From Salipiger sp. CCB-MM3 (GTDB lineage: Bacteria; Pseudomonadota; Alphaproteobacteria; Rhodobacterales; Rhodobacteraceae), in assembly GCF_001687105.1 (NCBI RefSeq), contig NZ_CP014599.1:186001-250000 (forward strand): DNA of 64,000 nucleotides, given 5' to 3'. Each line of letters begins with the position of its first letter. The stretch's first letter is position 1. Positions 26,201 through 35,106 of the stretch are shown here, piece by piece. The position numbers and the translations under genes were made by a program. The notes under the pieces were generated by a model. It was not told the DNA's origin. It saw only the letters and a list, made by a program, of their open reading frames with translations, and made no database searches.

Positions 26201-27637
26201 ATGCCCCAAGACCGTTCCAAACGCCGCGGCCTGCCGCCTCGCGTGCTCGCCTGTCTCTACGCCGGGCTGGTCGCGTTGCCGATGCTTGTGGCGCTGCTTT
26301 CCGAGCCCGGCCATTGGCAAGGTGCCATGCGGCTGGCGACGGCTTGCGGTATCGCGGCGGCGGTCATGGTTCTGGCGCAGATGGTGACCAGTGGGCGCTT
26401 CGAGGCGATCTCGGGCCGCATCGGCATCGATGTGACCATGGCGTTTCACAAATGGGCGGCGCCGCTGGCGTTGCTTTTGGCGCTGATGCATGTGCTGGCC
26501 TTCATCGGCCTGCCCGACCCCGACCGTCCCGGACGGCTCGCGCGGAGGATCGACTTCGTGCTCTCGGGGCCGGGGCTGTGGGATGCGCGGATCGCGCTGG
26601 GGCTGCTGGCCTTGCTGGTCGCGCTGGCGCTGCTGCGGGACCGGCTGCCGATGCGCTATCAGCTGTGGCGGGCGGGTCATGCGCTTGGCGCTTTGGGGCT
26701 GGTCGCGGCGCTGCTCTGGCATGTGCTGAGCGATGGCCCGAGGGGCATGGGGACGGCGCTGCTCTGGGTCGGGCTGGCGCTGGCGGTTTGCCTGCCAGCG
26801 GTCTCGGTCTACGCCCGCCGTTTGGTCCGGCGCGGTGCCGCGCCTTGGACCATCGCCGAGAACCGCCACGTCGCCGAACGTCTGTGGCTGCTGCGTCTGG
26901 CACCGCCGCAAGGGGCCGCGCTGGCCTTCGAGCCGGGGCAGTTCGCGTGGTTGGCGTTCGGTGCAAAGCGGCTGCCGCTGCATGACCATCCGTTTTCCAT
27001 CGCCTCGGCGCCGGGGGAAGACGGCCTGCGGTTTCTTATTCAGGAGGCCGGGGATTTCACCGATGGCATCGGCGCGCTGCCTGCGGGCACCGCCGTGTCG
27101 ATGGATGCGCCGCACGGCAGTTTTGTGCCGCGCGGGGCCGGGCCGCTGATCCTTGTGGCCGGCGGCGTCGGGATCGCGCCGATCCTGTCGATCCTCAGCC
27201 ATCTGGCGCGCAGCGGCAGTCAGCGGCAGGTCCGCTTTGTCTATGCCGCCCGCAGCGCCGAAGCGATGGTGCCGCCCGAGCTGTACCAGCCCGCCTGCGC
27301 CGCGCTTGGCGTCACGCCGATGCTGGTGTCGGACCGGGCCGAAGATGTGTCCGAGCTGGGGCTGCTGCGCGGGCCTATGAGTGCTGCCCTGCTCGAGAAA
27401 GCCATGGAGGGGCTGGAGCCCTCAGCCTGCGAGGTGATGATCTGCGGGCCGGGCGTGATGATGACCCTCGTGGCCGACAGCGCGCTGGAAATGGGCGTGC
27501 CGCTGAGCCGCATCGACTACGAGCGCTTCAGCTATGGGGCCGGGCCGAGTTCGGTGAAGGACCGGCTGCGGCTGACGGGATTTGCGGCGCTGCTCGGGTC
27601 GGTTCTGGGCTTGGTGCTGCTTTACTGGCTGGCCTGA
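26201..27637 (+). CDS. ferric reductase-like transmembrane flavoprotein
   Basis: 478 aa. The N-terminal half holds about six membrane helices with paired histidines suited to bis-heme ligation (FHKWAAPLALLLALMH and RAGHALGALGLVAALLWH). The C-terminal half is a ferredoxin-reductase-type domain: FAD site HDHPFSIAS, NAD(P)-site GGVGIAP and ICGPGVMM, then DYERFSYG. One further helix closes the C-terminus (LLGSVLGLVLLYWLA). This is the NOX/ferric-reductase plan, moving electrons from NAD(P)H across the membrane. The ATG at 26201 follows AAAGGAG. It overlaps the opposing cytochrome gene by 16 bp at the 3' end. Confidence 0.87.
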   Translation: MPQDRSKRRGLPPRVLACLYAGLVALPMLVALLSEPGHWQGAMRLATACGIAAAVMVLAQMVTSGRFEAISGRIGIDVTMAFHKWAAPLALLLALMHVLAFIGLPDPDRPGRLARRIDFVLSGPGLWDARIALGLLALLVALALLRDRLPMRYQLWRAGHALGALGLVAALLWHVLSDGPRGMGTALLWVGLALAVCLPAVSVYARRLVRRGAAPWTIAENRHVAERLWLLRLAPPQGAALAFEPGQFAWLAFGAKRLPLHDHPFSIASAPGEDGLRFLIQEAGDFTDGIGALPAGTAVSMDAPHGSFVPRGAGPLILVAGGVGIAPILSILSHLARSGSQRQVRFVYAARSAEAMVPPELYQPACAALGVTPMLVSDRAEDVSELGLLRGPMSAALLEKAMEGLEPSACEVMICGPGVMMTLVADSALEMGVPLSRIDYERFSYGAGPSSVKDRLRLTGFAALLGSVLGLVLLYWLA

Positions 27638-27912
27638 TCCGCCAGCCAGTTGACCAGCGCGGCGCGCGCCTCGTCATCGGGGGCGTGATGCATGGCCAGA
27701 AAGCGGTTCAGCCGGTCCTTCCCCGCGCGGTCGTCGGGATCGGGCAGCGCATAGGCGATCGCCTCGGTGCTGCGGTGGCACTTTGCGCAGGTGTCGGACC
27801 ATGCCTGCCCGCCGGGGGAGGGATCATCGGCAACGCAGGGCCCGACCGCCCCCACACAAAGCAGGCCCGCGATCAGCGCGGCGCGGTGGCGCGAAGAAGC
27901 TGGCAATGGCAT
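27622..27912 (-). CDS. small c-type cytochrome
   Basis: 96 aa from the ATG at 27912. Residues 1-28 are a Sec signal peptide (ALIAGLLCVGAVGPCVA). One heme c site CAKCH follows. The segment FLAMHHAPDDEARAALVNWL supplies possible second axial ligands (Met or His). Small diheme-less cytochromes of this type are often periplasmic electron carriers. The 3' end overlaps the opposing ferric-reductase-like gene, and the gene lies 69 bp beyond the amidohydrolase at 27982 in the same direction. Whether it partners the flavoprotein is unknown. Confidence 0.8.
   Translation of the reverse strand: MPLPASSRHRAALIAGLLCVGAVGPCVADDPSPGGQAWSDTCAKCHRSTEAIAYALPDPDDRAGKDRLNRFLAMHHAPDDEARAALVNWLADQASQ
27624..27650. 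terminator. stop-spanning hairpin between convergent genes
   Basis: ACTGGCTGGC, loop CTGATCC, GCCAGCCAGT: a perfect 10-bp stem covering the stop codons of both convergent genes. It is symmetric, so it forms in both transcripts. No U-tract in either direction, so factor-independent termination is not assured. Confidence 0.45.
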
Positions 27913-27981
27913 CGGCGAGATCTCCGGATCAGCGGAGCACCATGATGCCGCGCGGCGGCCCATCGGGCAAGATGCGCGCCC

Positions 27982-29478
27982 TCAGCCAAGTCGCCGCCGC
28001 AGCCCCACGTCCCGCGCCGAGGCCATGTCGTACATCGCGCGGTAGGCGGGCAGATAGCGCGCCACCTGCGCATCGGCGCGGTCCATCTGGGCGCGCTTGC
28101 CTGCAAAGAGCGCGCCTGCCTCCTCAAGAAGCGCCGCCTCGTCGACCCGCAGCAGGCGGCCCTTCTCGGTGACGATCTCTCCGGCGACCATGGTCATCCG
28201 AAGCGACTGGCCCAATTCGCAATGCACCAATTGCCGGGGCAGGTTGTTGAGCGGCACGAAGGGCAGGGCGCTGAGGTCCAGCAGATTGAGATCCGCAGGC
28301 GCGCCGATCGTGAGCGTGCCCAGACCGGGCTCGCGCATCGCCCGTCCGCCGCCTTCGGTCGCGGCGCGCAGCACCTCGGGTGCCATCGGCCAATCCTCAT
28401 AGCGCGGGCGGTCCAGCGTATGCACCAGCGCGGCGGTTTTCATCACGCTCCACATGTTGATCGCGTCGTCGGCGATGGCCTCGTCGACGCCGAGGCAGAG
28501 CGGGATGCCCCTACCGAGCATGTCGCGCCACCGCATGATGCCGCTGCCGAGGCGCAGGTTCGAGATCGGATTATGCGCCACGCTTGCGCCGCTTTGCGCG
28601 ATAAGGTCGAGATCGGCGTCATCGACCCAGATCGCATGGATCACGTTCATCCGCTCGGACAGAAACCCCAGATCCGCCGTGTAGCGCACCAGCGAGCGCC
28701 CGCCGAGGCACTCCTCGCCATAGACCCGCTGCAGTTTGGTCTCGAGCATATGGGCATAGAACGGCAGGTCGTGGCGCTGGCTCAGGTCGTCGAGCGCGGC
28801 GAAATACTCGGGCGTCACCCGCTGCGGTGCCGAGCAGGAGACCGCCGCCTTCAGCCGGCCACCTTCCGCGCCATGCCACTGGCCAAGGAGGTGATCGTAA
28901 AGCTCCAGCAGGCGCGGGGCGGGGCAGGGCGAGGGCTGTTCGAGCGGCGCGCGCAACTCGCAAGGCAGCAGGTCGCGCAGGAACGGCAGCTTGTCGAGTT
29001 CGGGCACCTCCGGCTGATCCAGCGCCAGCCGAGCGCGCATCCCGCTGTCGAGATAGGCCTGCGCCACCGCGTCGATGATCTCGGGCGTCGGCTCGGGCAC
29101 GAAAAAGCAATCGTCCTGCACCGAGGTGGTGCCGGTCTTCAGCATCTCGATGCAGCCGAGCATGGTGCGCAGGTAGGCCTCGCGCGGGGTGGGGCGCAGC
29201 ACCTCGAGTTCGGGGCACTCGTAGAGCATGAAGATCTCGAGCGGCAGCGACGGCAGACGGCCCTTCATGTGATTGACCGACGAGTGGAAATGGCCGTTCA
29301 CGAGGCCGGGCATCAGCAGATCGCCGCGACCCTCGACCACCGCCGCACCGGGCGCGGGCTGGGGGGCACCGATCTCGGCGATACGGCCATCGCGCACCAG
29401 CAGATCGCAGGGCGCAGTCAGTCCGTCATGCGCCTGCAGATCAAGCAGGCGCACGTTGCGAAAGAGGGTTTCGGGCAT
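27982..29478 (-). CDS. amidohydrolase superfamily aminohydrolase (TrzA/AtzA/SsnA group)
   Basis: 498 aa cytosolic metal-dependent hydrolase. A small N-terminal composite beta domain leads into the TIM barrel: metal site NGHFHSS, the KTGTTSVQDD strand, HMLET, HAIWVDD and GVDEAIADD (catalytic Asp). This is the cytosine/guanine deaminase and s-triazine hydrolase branch, which removes amino, chloro or thio groups from N-heterocycles. Paired with the related enzyme at 29502 and an importer in one operon (33819 to 27982). Substrate not predictable; catabolism of a purine-, pyrimidine- or triazine-like ring fits. Confidence 0.87.
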   Translation of the reverse strand: MPETLFRNVRLLDLQAHDGLTAPCDLLVRDGRIAEIGAPQPAPGAAVVEGRGDLLMPGLVNGHFHSSVNHMKGRLPSLPLEIFMLYECPELEVLRPTPREAYLRTMLGCIEMLKTGTTSVQDDCFFVPEPTPEIIDAVAQAYLDSGMRARLALDQPEVPELDKLPFLRDLLPCELRAPLEQPSPCPAPRLLELYDHLLGQWHGAEGGRLKAAVSCSAPQRVTPEYFAALDDLSQRHDLPFYAHMLETKLQRVYGEECLGGRSLVRYTADLGFLSERMNVIHAIWVDDADLDLIAQSGASVAHNPISNLRLGSGIMRWRDMLGRGIPLCLGVDEAIADDAINMWSVMKTAALVHTLDRPRYEDWPMAPEVLRAATEGGGRAMREPGLGTLTIGAPADLNLLDLSALPFVPLNNLPRQLVHCELGQSLRMTMVAGEIVTEKGRLLRVDEAALLEEAGALFAGKRAQMDRADAQVARYLPAYRAMYDMASARDVGLRRRLG

Positions 29479-29501
29479 GGTCTGTCCTCTCGGGCTCCGG
29501 G

Positions 29502-31043
29502 TCAGTCGCGGGAGGAGCGGTTGTAGAAGGGCGTTCGCGGGGCGGTGCCGGTGATATAGCCGTCGTAGAAGTTCTCGACCTCGCCAAAGACCTGATCGCG
29601 CAGCCAGTGGCGGTGCTGCTCTTCTTCGTCGCGCGGTTTGGCCAGCGCCTCGGCGATCTGCGCCAGCACCTCTGCGCGGTCGATGCGGGTGAAGCTGCCG
29701 TCGCGGTAGACCACTTCGCCGTCGATCAGCACCTCATGCACGTCCTTGCACTTGGCGCGGTGGATCAGCGCGTCGAGCGGCGCGATGTCGGGGTCCTGAT
29801 AGGGATAGGTGGCGCTGTCGTAATCGAGCACCACCGCATCGAAGCGCCGCCCCGGATCAAGGCGCCCGATCTCGGCGCCGAAGGCGGTGGTCAGCGCGCC
29901 ATGTTCGGAGGCCATGCGCAGCACGCCGGTTGGCGTCGGCACGGCGCTGTGATCCATGCCCGGCACGCGGTGCACGGTCAGCGCCATGCGCATTTCCTGA
30001 AGCATGTCGCGGTCGTCGTTGATGCCCGCCTCGTCGATGCCCATTCCAACCACGATGCCGCGCTTGCGCAACTCCATCAGCGGCAGCATCCCCGAGCGCA
30101 GGCGGAAGTTGGACGAGCAGTTGTGGCACACGCAGGTGCCGGTCCCGGCGCAGATCTCGAGGTCTTCTTCGGTCATCCACACGCCGTGGCCAAGGGTCAG
30201 CTTCGGGCTGAGAAGTCCGAGCTTTTCGAGATGTTTGACGGCGGTCGTGCCGGTGCGCTTGAAGGCGTATTCCTTCTGATAGGCGGTTTCGAGCAGGTGC
30301 ATATGCATCGGCACGCCGTCAGCGTCCGAGCGCTCTTTCATCGCCAAAAGCCCATCGTCGGTCATCCAGTGCAGGTTCGCCGGGGCCAGCTGGATGCGCG
30401 CGCGCGAATTGCCGTTGCTGTCGCGCAGATGTTCGTAAAGCGCCATATATTCGGCAAAGCTCATCTTCTGCTGGCCGAGGTGCTCGGCCATGGCGCGCCC
30501 GGCTTCGGGCGGCAGGCGGCGGCAGAAATCTTCGTCGGCCTCGTAGACGAACCGGTTCTGCTCTCGCACCGCGTAGCAGTAAGAGGCGCGCATCCCCACC
30601 GTCTCATAGGCTTTCAGCACACCGCCCGCCGAGGCCTTGACCTGCTCCAGATCGCCGGTGGCCCAGCCTTGGATATGCTGCACCGTGGTGACGCCCGAAG
30701 AGATCATCTCGAAGGCAGAGAACAGCGTGTCGAGATAGGGGTCGATCTTGCGCATCGACAGCCGCGCGGCGAACCACAGTTCCAGCGCGTAATCGGGCGC
30801 GCCCAGTTGCAGCGGGGTCAGGCCGATGTGGTGGTGGCTGTTGACCAGCCCCGGCATCATCAGGTGATGCGGGTAGTCCGTGGTCTTTGCACCGGGATAG
30901 GCGGCGGTGATCTCGGCGGCGGGACCGACGGCGAGGATGATGCCGTCTTCATGGGCCAGTGCCGCGTTTTCGATGATATCGGGCGAGACATCATCCTTCG
31001 CGCCCGAAACGATCCAGCGGGCGGTGACGATTTCGATACTCAC
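29502..31043 (-). CDS. amidohydrolase superfamily aminohydrolase (TrzA/AtzA/SsnA group)
   Basis: 513 aa. Barrel landmarks: NSHHHIG near residue 68, SGVTTVQHI, MHMHLLET, LGHGVWM and GMGIDEAGIND. It differs from its neighbour by HHH at the first metal site and by a cluster of cysteines (TGTCVCHNCSSN). The GTG start at 31043 overlaps the ATPase stop (GTGA), so it is translationally coupled to the importer. The two hydrolases are distant paralogues and likely act in sequence or on related rings. Confidence 0.87.
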   Translation of the reverse strand: MSIEIVTARWIVSGAKDDVSPDIIENAALAHEDGIILAVGPAAEITAAYPGAKTTDYPHHLMMPGLVNSHHHIGLTPLQLGAPDYALELWFAARLSMRKIDPYLDTLFSAFEMISSGVTTVQHIQGWATGDLEQVKASAGGVLKAYETVGMRASYCYAVREQNRFVYEADEDFCRRLPPEAGRAMAEHLGQQKMSFAEYMALYEHLRDSNGNSRARIQLAPANLHWMTDDGLLAMKERSDADGVPMHMHLLETAYQKEYAFKRTGTTAVKHLEKLGLLSPKLTLGHGVWMTEEDLEICAGTGTCVCHNCSSNFRLRSGMLPLMELRKRGIVVGMGIDEAGINDDRDMLQEMRMALTVHRVPGMDHSAVPTPTGVLRMASEHGALTTAFGAEIGRLDPGRRFDAVVLDYDSATYPYQDPDIAPLDALIHRAKCKDVHEVLIDGEVVYRDGSFTRIDRAEVLAQIAEALAKPRDEEEQHRHWLRDQVFGEVENFYDGYITGTAPRTPFYNRSSRD

Positions 31044-31822
31044 GAGAATTCCTGTTCCTTGAAGGATTTTTCCACTTCCTCGGCCAGCAGCGCTTCGCAG
31101 CGGCGCGCGAGGTCGATCATTTCGGGGCTGCGCAGATCGCGCGGGCGGGCCTGATCGAGGCGGATCTCGGCCTTGATCTGGCCGGGACGCGCGGTGAAGA
31201 CGACGATGCGGTCGGCCAGCGCCAGGGCCTCGTCGATCGAGTGGGTCACCAGCAGCACCGAAGCGCCCGAGCTTTCCCAGACATCGAGCAGATGTTTCTG
31301 CATCCGGGCGCGGGTCTGGATGTCGAGCGCGGCAAAGGGCTCGTCCATCAGCAGCACCTTGGGTTTCATCGCCAGCGCCCGTGCCAGCGCGGCGCGCTGG
31401 CGCATCCCGCCCGACAGCTCATGCGGGCGCTTGTTGCCCGCGCCGACGAGGCCGACGAGACGCAGCAACCGCTCGGCGGCCTCATCCATCTCGCGCGGCG
31501 ACTTGCCAGCGATGCGCAGACCGAAGGTGATATTGTCCTTCACCGTCAGCCACGGATAAAGCGAGGCCTCCTGAAAGATCAGGCTGCGTTCGGGCGAGGG
31601 TTCGGTGATCTCCAGCGCGTCGAAGGTGACAGATCCCTGCGTGGCGTCTTCGAGCCCGGCGACGATATAGAGCAGCGAGCTTTTGCCACAGCCCGAGGGC
31701 CCGAGCAGCACGACGAACTCGCCAAGCGCCACATCGAGGGTGAGGTTGCGGACCGCGGGGACTGGCTCGGGGCCGTCCGGGTTCCAGGTTTTCGAGACGT
31801 TCTTGATGGACAGTCCGAGCAT
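31040..31822 (-). CDS. NitT/TauT-type ABC transporter ATP-binding protein
   Basis: 260 aa. Walker A GPSGCGKSS, Q-loop FQEASLYPW, signature LSGGMRQR, Walker B VLLMDEP, H-loop LVTHSIDEA. Begins 3 bp after the permease stop and overlaps the aminohydrolase start. Motor for the importer with the permease at 31826 and binding protein at 32761. Confidence 0.93.
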   Translation of the reverse strand: MLGLSIKNVSKTWNPDGPEPVPAVRNLTLDVALGEFVVLLGPSGCGKSSLLYIVAGLEDATQGSVTFDALEITEPSPERSLIFQEASLYPWLTVKDNITFGLRIAGKSPREMDEAAERLLRLVGLVGAGNKRPHELSGGMRQRAALARALAMKPKVLLMDEPFAALDIQTRARMQKHLLDVWESSGASVLLVTHSIDEALALADRIVVFTARPGQIKAEIRLDQARPRDLRSPEMIDLARRCEALLAEEVEKSFKEQEFS

Positions 31823-31825
31823 GGG

Positions 31826-32722
31826 TCACACCCCTCCCACGGGGCTGGGACCGACCCACCAAAGGACCTTGCGCTGCACGTAGCGAAGCGCCTGATCGAA
31901 GGCAAAGCCGGTGATCCCGATAAGTGTCATGGTGAAGAAGACGAGGCTGGCGTTGAACGTGTTGCGCGCCAGCATGGTGACCTGACCAAGGCCCGAGCCG
32001 ACGCCCACCGCCTCGGCGATCAGCACTACCATCCACGCGGCGAAAAGGTTCATGCGCAGGGTGACGAAGAGGTCGGGCAGGATCGCGGGCAGGATCACAT
32101 GGCGGTAGATCTGCCGTTTCGAGCAGCCCATGATCTTGGCCAGTTGGATGTAGTTCTTGGGCACGCTGTCGATCAGCGACAGCGTCGCCAGCGTCATCAC
32201 GAAGAAAATGGCGATGAACACCAGAAAGATCGCGGGCGGGTTGCCGATGCCGAAGACGAAGACGGCGACCGGGATCCATGCCACCGGCGAGATCGGTGCC
32301 AGCATGGTGACCATCGGCAGCATCAGATTGCCGAAGATGCGGAAGTAGCGGATCGCAAGCCCGATCCCCAGCGACATGATGAAGCCCAGCCCCAGCCCTG
32401 CGGTGACCCGCAGCGAGGTCCAGCCGATCACCCCCAGCACCGACCAGAAGGATCCGCCTTGGCTGAGCGCCCCGGCGCGCTGGCCGTTGGGGTCGAAAAA
32501 GCGGAACTGGTCGGGCAGATTGGCCAGAAAGATATGCGGTGGCGGCAGCAGCAGAGGGTTTGCCCACCCCCGCCACCATGCGAGCTCCCACAAGCCCACG
32601 AAGATTGCGAGCGACGCGAGAGACCACAGCGCCGGGGCCAGTTTGCGGGCCAGATTGCGGCCCGCGGGCGGACGCGTTGGGGCGGATAGTTTTCTCTCGT
32701 CACTCATGGTTCCGTCGCTCAT
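31826..32722 (-). CDS. NitT/TauT-type ABC transporter permease
   Basis: 298 aa with about six helices. EAA loop QLAKIMGCSKRQIYRHVILP. The first helix is preceded by a charged, proline-rich cytoplasmic tail of about 30 residues. Start ATG at 32722 follows CAGGAGCC; an ATG five codons in is possible. It is 38 bp downstream of the binding-protein gene. Confidence 0.9.
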   Translation of the reverse strand: MSDGTMSDERKLSAPTRPPAGRNLARKLAPALWSLASLAIFVGLWELAWWRGWANPLLLPPPHIFLANLPDQFRFFDPNGQRAGALSQGGSFWSVLGVIGWTSLRVTAGLGLGFIMSLGIGLAIRYFRIFGNLMLPMVTMLAPISPVAWIPVAVFVFGIGNPPAIFLVFIAIFFVMTLATLSLIDSVPKNYIQLAKIMGCSKRQIYRHVILPAILPDLFVTLRMNLFAAWMVVLIAEAVGVGSGLGQVTMLARNTFNASLVFFTMTLIGITGFAFDQALRYVQRKVLWWVGPSPVGGV

Positions 32723-32760
32723 GGGAGGCTCCTGTGCTCATTCTCGGCTCAATGGGGTCT

Positions 32761-33819
32761 TCAGGCGGTCTTGAGCGCGAGCTGCTCGTAAAGGTCACCG
32801 TTCTCGGCGATCACCTCTTCCAGAAGCGTCCAGTCAACGGCCTCGGCAGGGAGCGTGTTCTTGACGTAACCCATGGCCTGCATCGAGGCCGAACGCTCGA
32901 CAAAGAACTCGGTGTTGTTGCGCTGGTCGATCATCACCGGCTGGCGCGACTGGGCCAGCTTCAACGCCTCGAGCGAGGTCTTGTAGTAGGTGCCCACCGT
33001 GTCCTCGAGCGCCTTGTCGGTGTCCTGCTCGGACTGCAACTGCGCGGTCATCATCGCCTTGATCACCGCTTTCACCGCGTCAGGGTTTTCCTCCAGCAGC
33101 GGGATGCGCGCGGCCAGCACGCAGTCCGAATAGCCCTTGCCGTAGACGTCGAGCCCGTCCGACAGCACCGAGGCGCCCGCGCGCTCCTGCAGACATTGCG
33201 TGGCATAGGGTTCGATGTGGCACACCGCGTCGATCGCGCCATTGATGAAGGCGGCGGCAAGCTCGGGCGAGGTGTTGAAGTATTTCACGTCGACATCGGC
33301 AAAGGACATGCCCGCGGCGGTCAGATAGTCATAGGGCAGCACCTCAAGCGTGTCGGCCTGAAAGGTGCCGATGGTCTTGCCTTTGAGGTCCTCTGCCGAG
33401 GTGATGCCTTCGGCACCGACGAAGATGCAGCCCTCGACACCCGCGCCCGCGACGATGCGCACCGGCGCCCCGGCATCGACCAGCGTGATGAAGTTGGAAT
33501 AGGGGATGACCGAGACGTCGACCATGCCCGCGCCGAAGAGCGTGACCACATCGGTGGTGGTCGGGGTCACGACGAAATCAAGCTCGACGCCATCGTCCTT
33601 GGCCAGTTCACGCTCTTTGGCGAGGAAAATGCCGAGGTTGCACAGGCCCGAGCCGTGGGTGGCCTTGATTGTGGTCATTCCGGCAGCGGCGGCCTCGGAG
33701 GCGCTCATCAGCCCGGCGGGCAGCGCTAGGCTGGCCGCAGCGGCGGCGCTGCCTTTGAGAAAGCCGCGTCGGCTGGCCATCTGGATGTTTTGGTAGGTGT
33801 TCCCGCAACGTTCGCACAT
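32761..33819 (-). CDS. NitT/TauT-type ABC transporter substrate-binding protein, Tat-exported
   Basis: 352 aa. The ATG at 33819 follows GAGAGGA; the longer frame to 33954 has no ribosome site. An unusual N-terminus, MCERCGNTYQNIQ, precedes the Tat motif SRRGFLKG and an alanine-rich helix, so a CxxC pair sits ahead of the signal. The mature part is a NMT1/ThiY-like binding fold (SGLCNLGIFLAKERELAKDD, GMVDVSVIPYSNF, EDLKGKTIGTF, CHIEPYATQC). First gene of the operon leading to two aminohydrolases. Export by Tat suggests folding or cofactor/ligand loading before export. Confidence 0.88.
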   Translation of the reverse strand: MCERCGNTYQNIQMASRRGFLKGSAAAAASLALPAGLMSASEAAAAGMTTIKATHGSGLCNLGIFLAKERELAKDDGVELDFVVTPTTTDVVTLFGAGMVDVSVIPYSNFITLVDAGAPVRIVAGAGVEGCIFVGAEGITSAEDLKGKTIGTFQADTLEVLPYDYLTAAGMSFADVDVKYFNTSPELAAAFINGAIDAVCHIEPYATQCLQERAGASVLSDGLDVYGKGYSDCVLAARIPLLEENPDAVKAVIKAMMTAQLQSEQDTDKALEDTVGTYYKTSLEALKLAQSRQPVMIDQRNNTEFFVERSASMQAMGYVKNTLPAEAVDWTLLEEVIAENGDLYEQLALKTA

Positions 33820-33947
33820 GTCTTTGTCCTCTCTGTTGGGCACGGACAAAGTGGCGGGCGGTCTATCGTTCAGGCAGGCCGGGCCAAATCGTCCATGACA
33901 ATTTTTCTCGGCACGCCAACCAGAAGAAGAGGAGCGAACACTGCCAT

Positions 33948-33958
33948 ATGGCATTCAT
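33948..33958. promoter_or_regulatory. degenerate copy of the TGGNATNCCA operator motif
   Basis: ATGGCATTCAT matches one half of the motif seen at four other places around the GntR gene. It lies about 130 bp upstream of the SBP gene at 33819. Weak on its own. Confidence 0.25.
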
Positions 33959-34083
33959 GTCAGTGGTTCAGCGGGCAGTGTGCCCTCTCTGCGCTGAGAT
34001 CAGCCTGAGCCGATCCACGGCGGACGAGAGGGAAATTGCGCCGAATTTTCTTTGTCGCACTCGGCGCTGTCGGCTTATTGAGC

Positions 34084-34099
34084 AAATGGAATGCCAAAT
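34084..34099. promoter_or_regulatory. candidate GntR operator
   Basis: AAATGGAATGCCAAAT: TGG-AATG-CCA core with AT-rich flanks, located between candidate -35 and -10 elements about 100-220 bp ahead of the GntR reading frame. Fits autoregulation. Confidence 0.5.
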
Positions 34100-34188
34100 T
34101 TGCATAATTTAAGCGATCTGGATCCGAAGAGGGCCCGGAGCGGCGAGGTTATGGCGAATCAAATGGTTGCGGGCGCTTCTACGCCGGG

Positions 34189-34998
34189 ATGTCTGCGATG
34201 AACGGGTCGGCGGCTCCGCGCTATGCGCGTGATTTGGTTGCATCGCCCTGCGGCATGGGCAAAATGGAATGCCACAGTATTACTTGTCTGAGACACTTTG
34301 CCTTGAGCCAGCCTCTTCCCGAACTGACCGCCGTTCCCCCGGTCACGGACTCGCCGACTGCGATTGCCCAATGGGTGGCCGAAGTGCTTCGCGATCGTAT
34401 CGTTAAAGGCGAGTACCCGCCCGGCTCGCGGTTGGTGGAGCGGCGCATCTCGGCGGAACTGGATCTGTCGCGCACGCCGGTGCGCGAGGCGCTGAAGCTG
34501 CTGCATCAGGACGGGCTGATCGAGATCTCGCGCAACAAGGGTGCGCAGGTGGTGCAATGCAGCGCCGAAGAGGCGGTGCAGCTTTTCGAGGTGATTGCCT
34601 CGCTCGAAAGCCTTGCCGCCGAGCGGCTCGCGCGGACCATCACGCCCGCGCTGCTGGACGAGCTTGAAGACCTGCACGCGCAGATGATGGTGTTTCACAA
34701 GCTGGGCAACCACACCGATTATTTCGACACCAATTCCGCGATCCACGATTTCATCGTCGAGAACTGCGGCAATCCCATCGTGCATGATGCGCACAAGCGG
34801 CTGATTGCGCGGGCGCGCTATGGCCGGTTCATGGCGATCCACAGCGCCGACCGACTGGCGCAATCGGTGCAAGAGCATGAGACGCTGATGGAGGCGCTGC
34901 GCAGCGGCGACGCGGCGGCGGCGGCGCAGGTCTGGCGCCAGCATCTCCAGCACACCGGCGAGACCTTCGCCGCCGTTCTGGAGGACGGGGAGGGTTAG
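34189..34998 (+). CDS. GntR family transcriptional regulator (FadR/FCD subgroup)
   Basis: 269 aa as the longest frame. The winged helix runs from about residue 56 (AIAQWVAEVLRDRIVKGEYP, then SRLVERRISAELDLSRTPVREALKLL), followed by an all-helical FCD ligand domain with metal-binding histidines (AIHDFI, VHDAHKRL, WRQHLQHT). The first 38 residues look non-coding and contain a copy of the operator motif at 34261, so translation may really begin downstream, for example at the TTG at 34303 (231 aa, a more usual length). It lies between two importer operons and probably controls the one at 35331. Confidence 0.85.
   Translation: MSAMNGSAAPRYARDLVASPCGMGKMECHSITCLRHFALSQPLPELTAVPPVTDSPTAIAQWVAEVLRDRIVKGEYPPGSRLVERRISAELDLSRTPVREALKLLHQDGLIEISRNKGAQVVQCSAEEAVQLFEVIASLESLAAERLARTITPALLDELEDLHAQMMVFHKLGNHTDYFDTNSAIHDFIVENCGNPIVHDAHKRLIARARYGRFMAIHSADRLAQSVQEHETLMEALRSGDAAAAAQVWRQHLQHTGETFAAVLEDGEG
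34261..34276. promoter_or_regulatory. candidate GntR operator inside the nominal 5' end of the GntR frame
   Basis: AAAATGGAATGCCACA carries the TGG-AATG-CCA core. It falls within the first codons of the longest GntR frame, supporting a downstream translation start and autoregulation. Confidence 0.4.
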
Positions 34999-35088
34999 GC
35001 CTCCTTCGCCCGCGTTCACGAAACATCCCGACAAGGTTGCCCCGACCCGCTGACCGGCGGGCGCGAGTCGCTGTGTACTGCCGTTTTT

Positions 35089-35106
35089 AAAATGGGATGC
35101 CATTTT
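35089..35106. promoter_or_regulatory. candidate GntR operator (perfect arms)
   Basis: AAAATGGGATGCCATTTT: 7-bp perfect arms AAAATGG / CCATTTT around GATG. Located upstream of the 35331 operon. Confidence 0.6.

Larger units (their letters stand above)
33820..34188. other. divergent intergenic region with GntR-type operator sites
   Basis: 369 bp between the SBP gene (minus) and the GntR gene (plus). It holds one degenerate and one good copy of the TGGNATNCCA motif (33948, 34084). TTGAGC at 34078 and CATAAT at 34103 could be the -35 and -10 of the GntR promoter, with the operator in the spacer; the 19-bp spacing is slightly long. Confidence 0.45.

Noticed and set aside
27982..31043. Calling the two amidohydrolases atrazine chlorohydrolase or guanine deaminase
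   Set aside because: Only the superfamily barrel motifs are readable; substrate-specific residues cannot be assigned with confidence.
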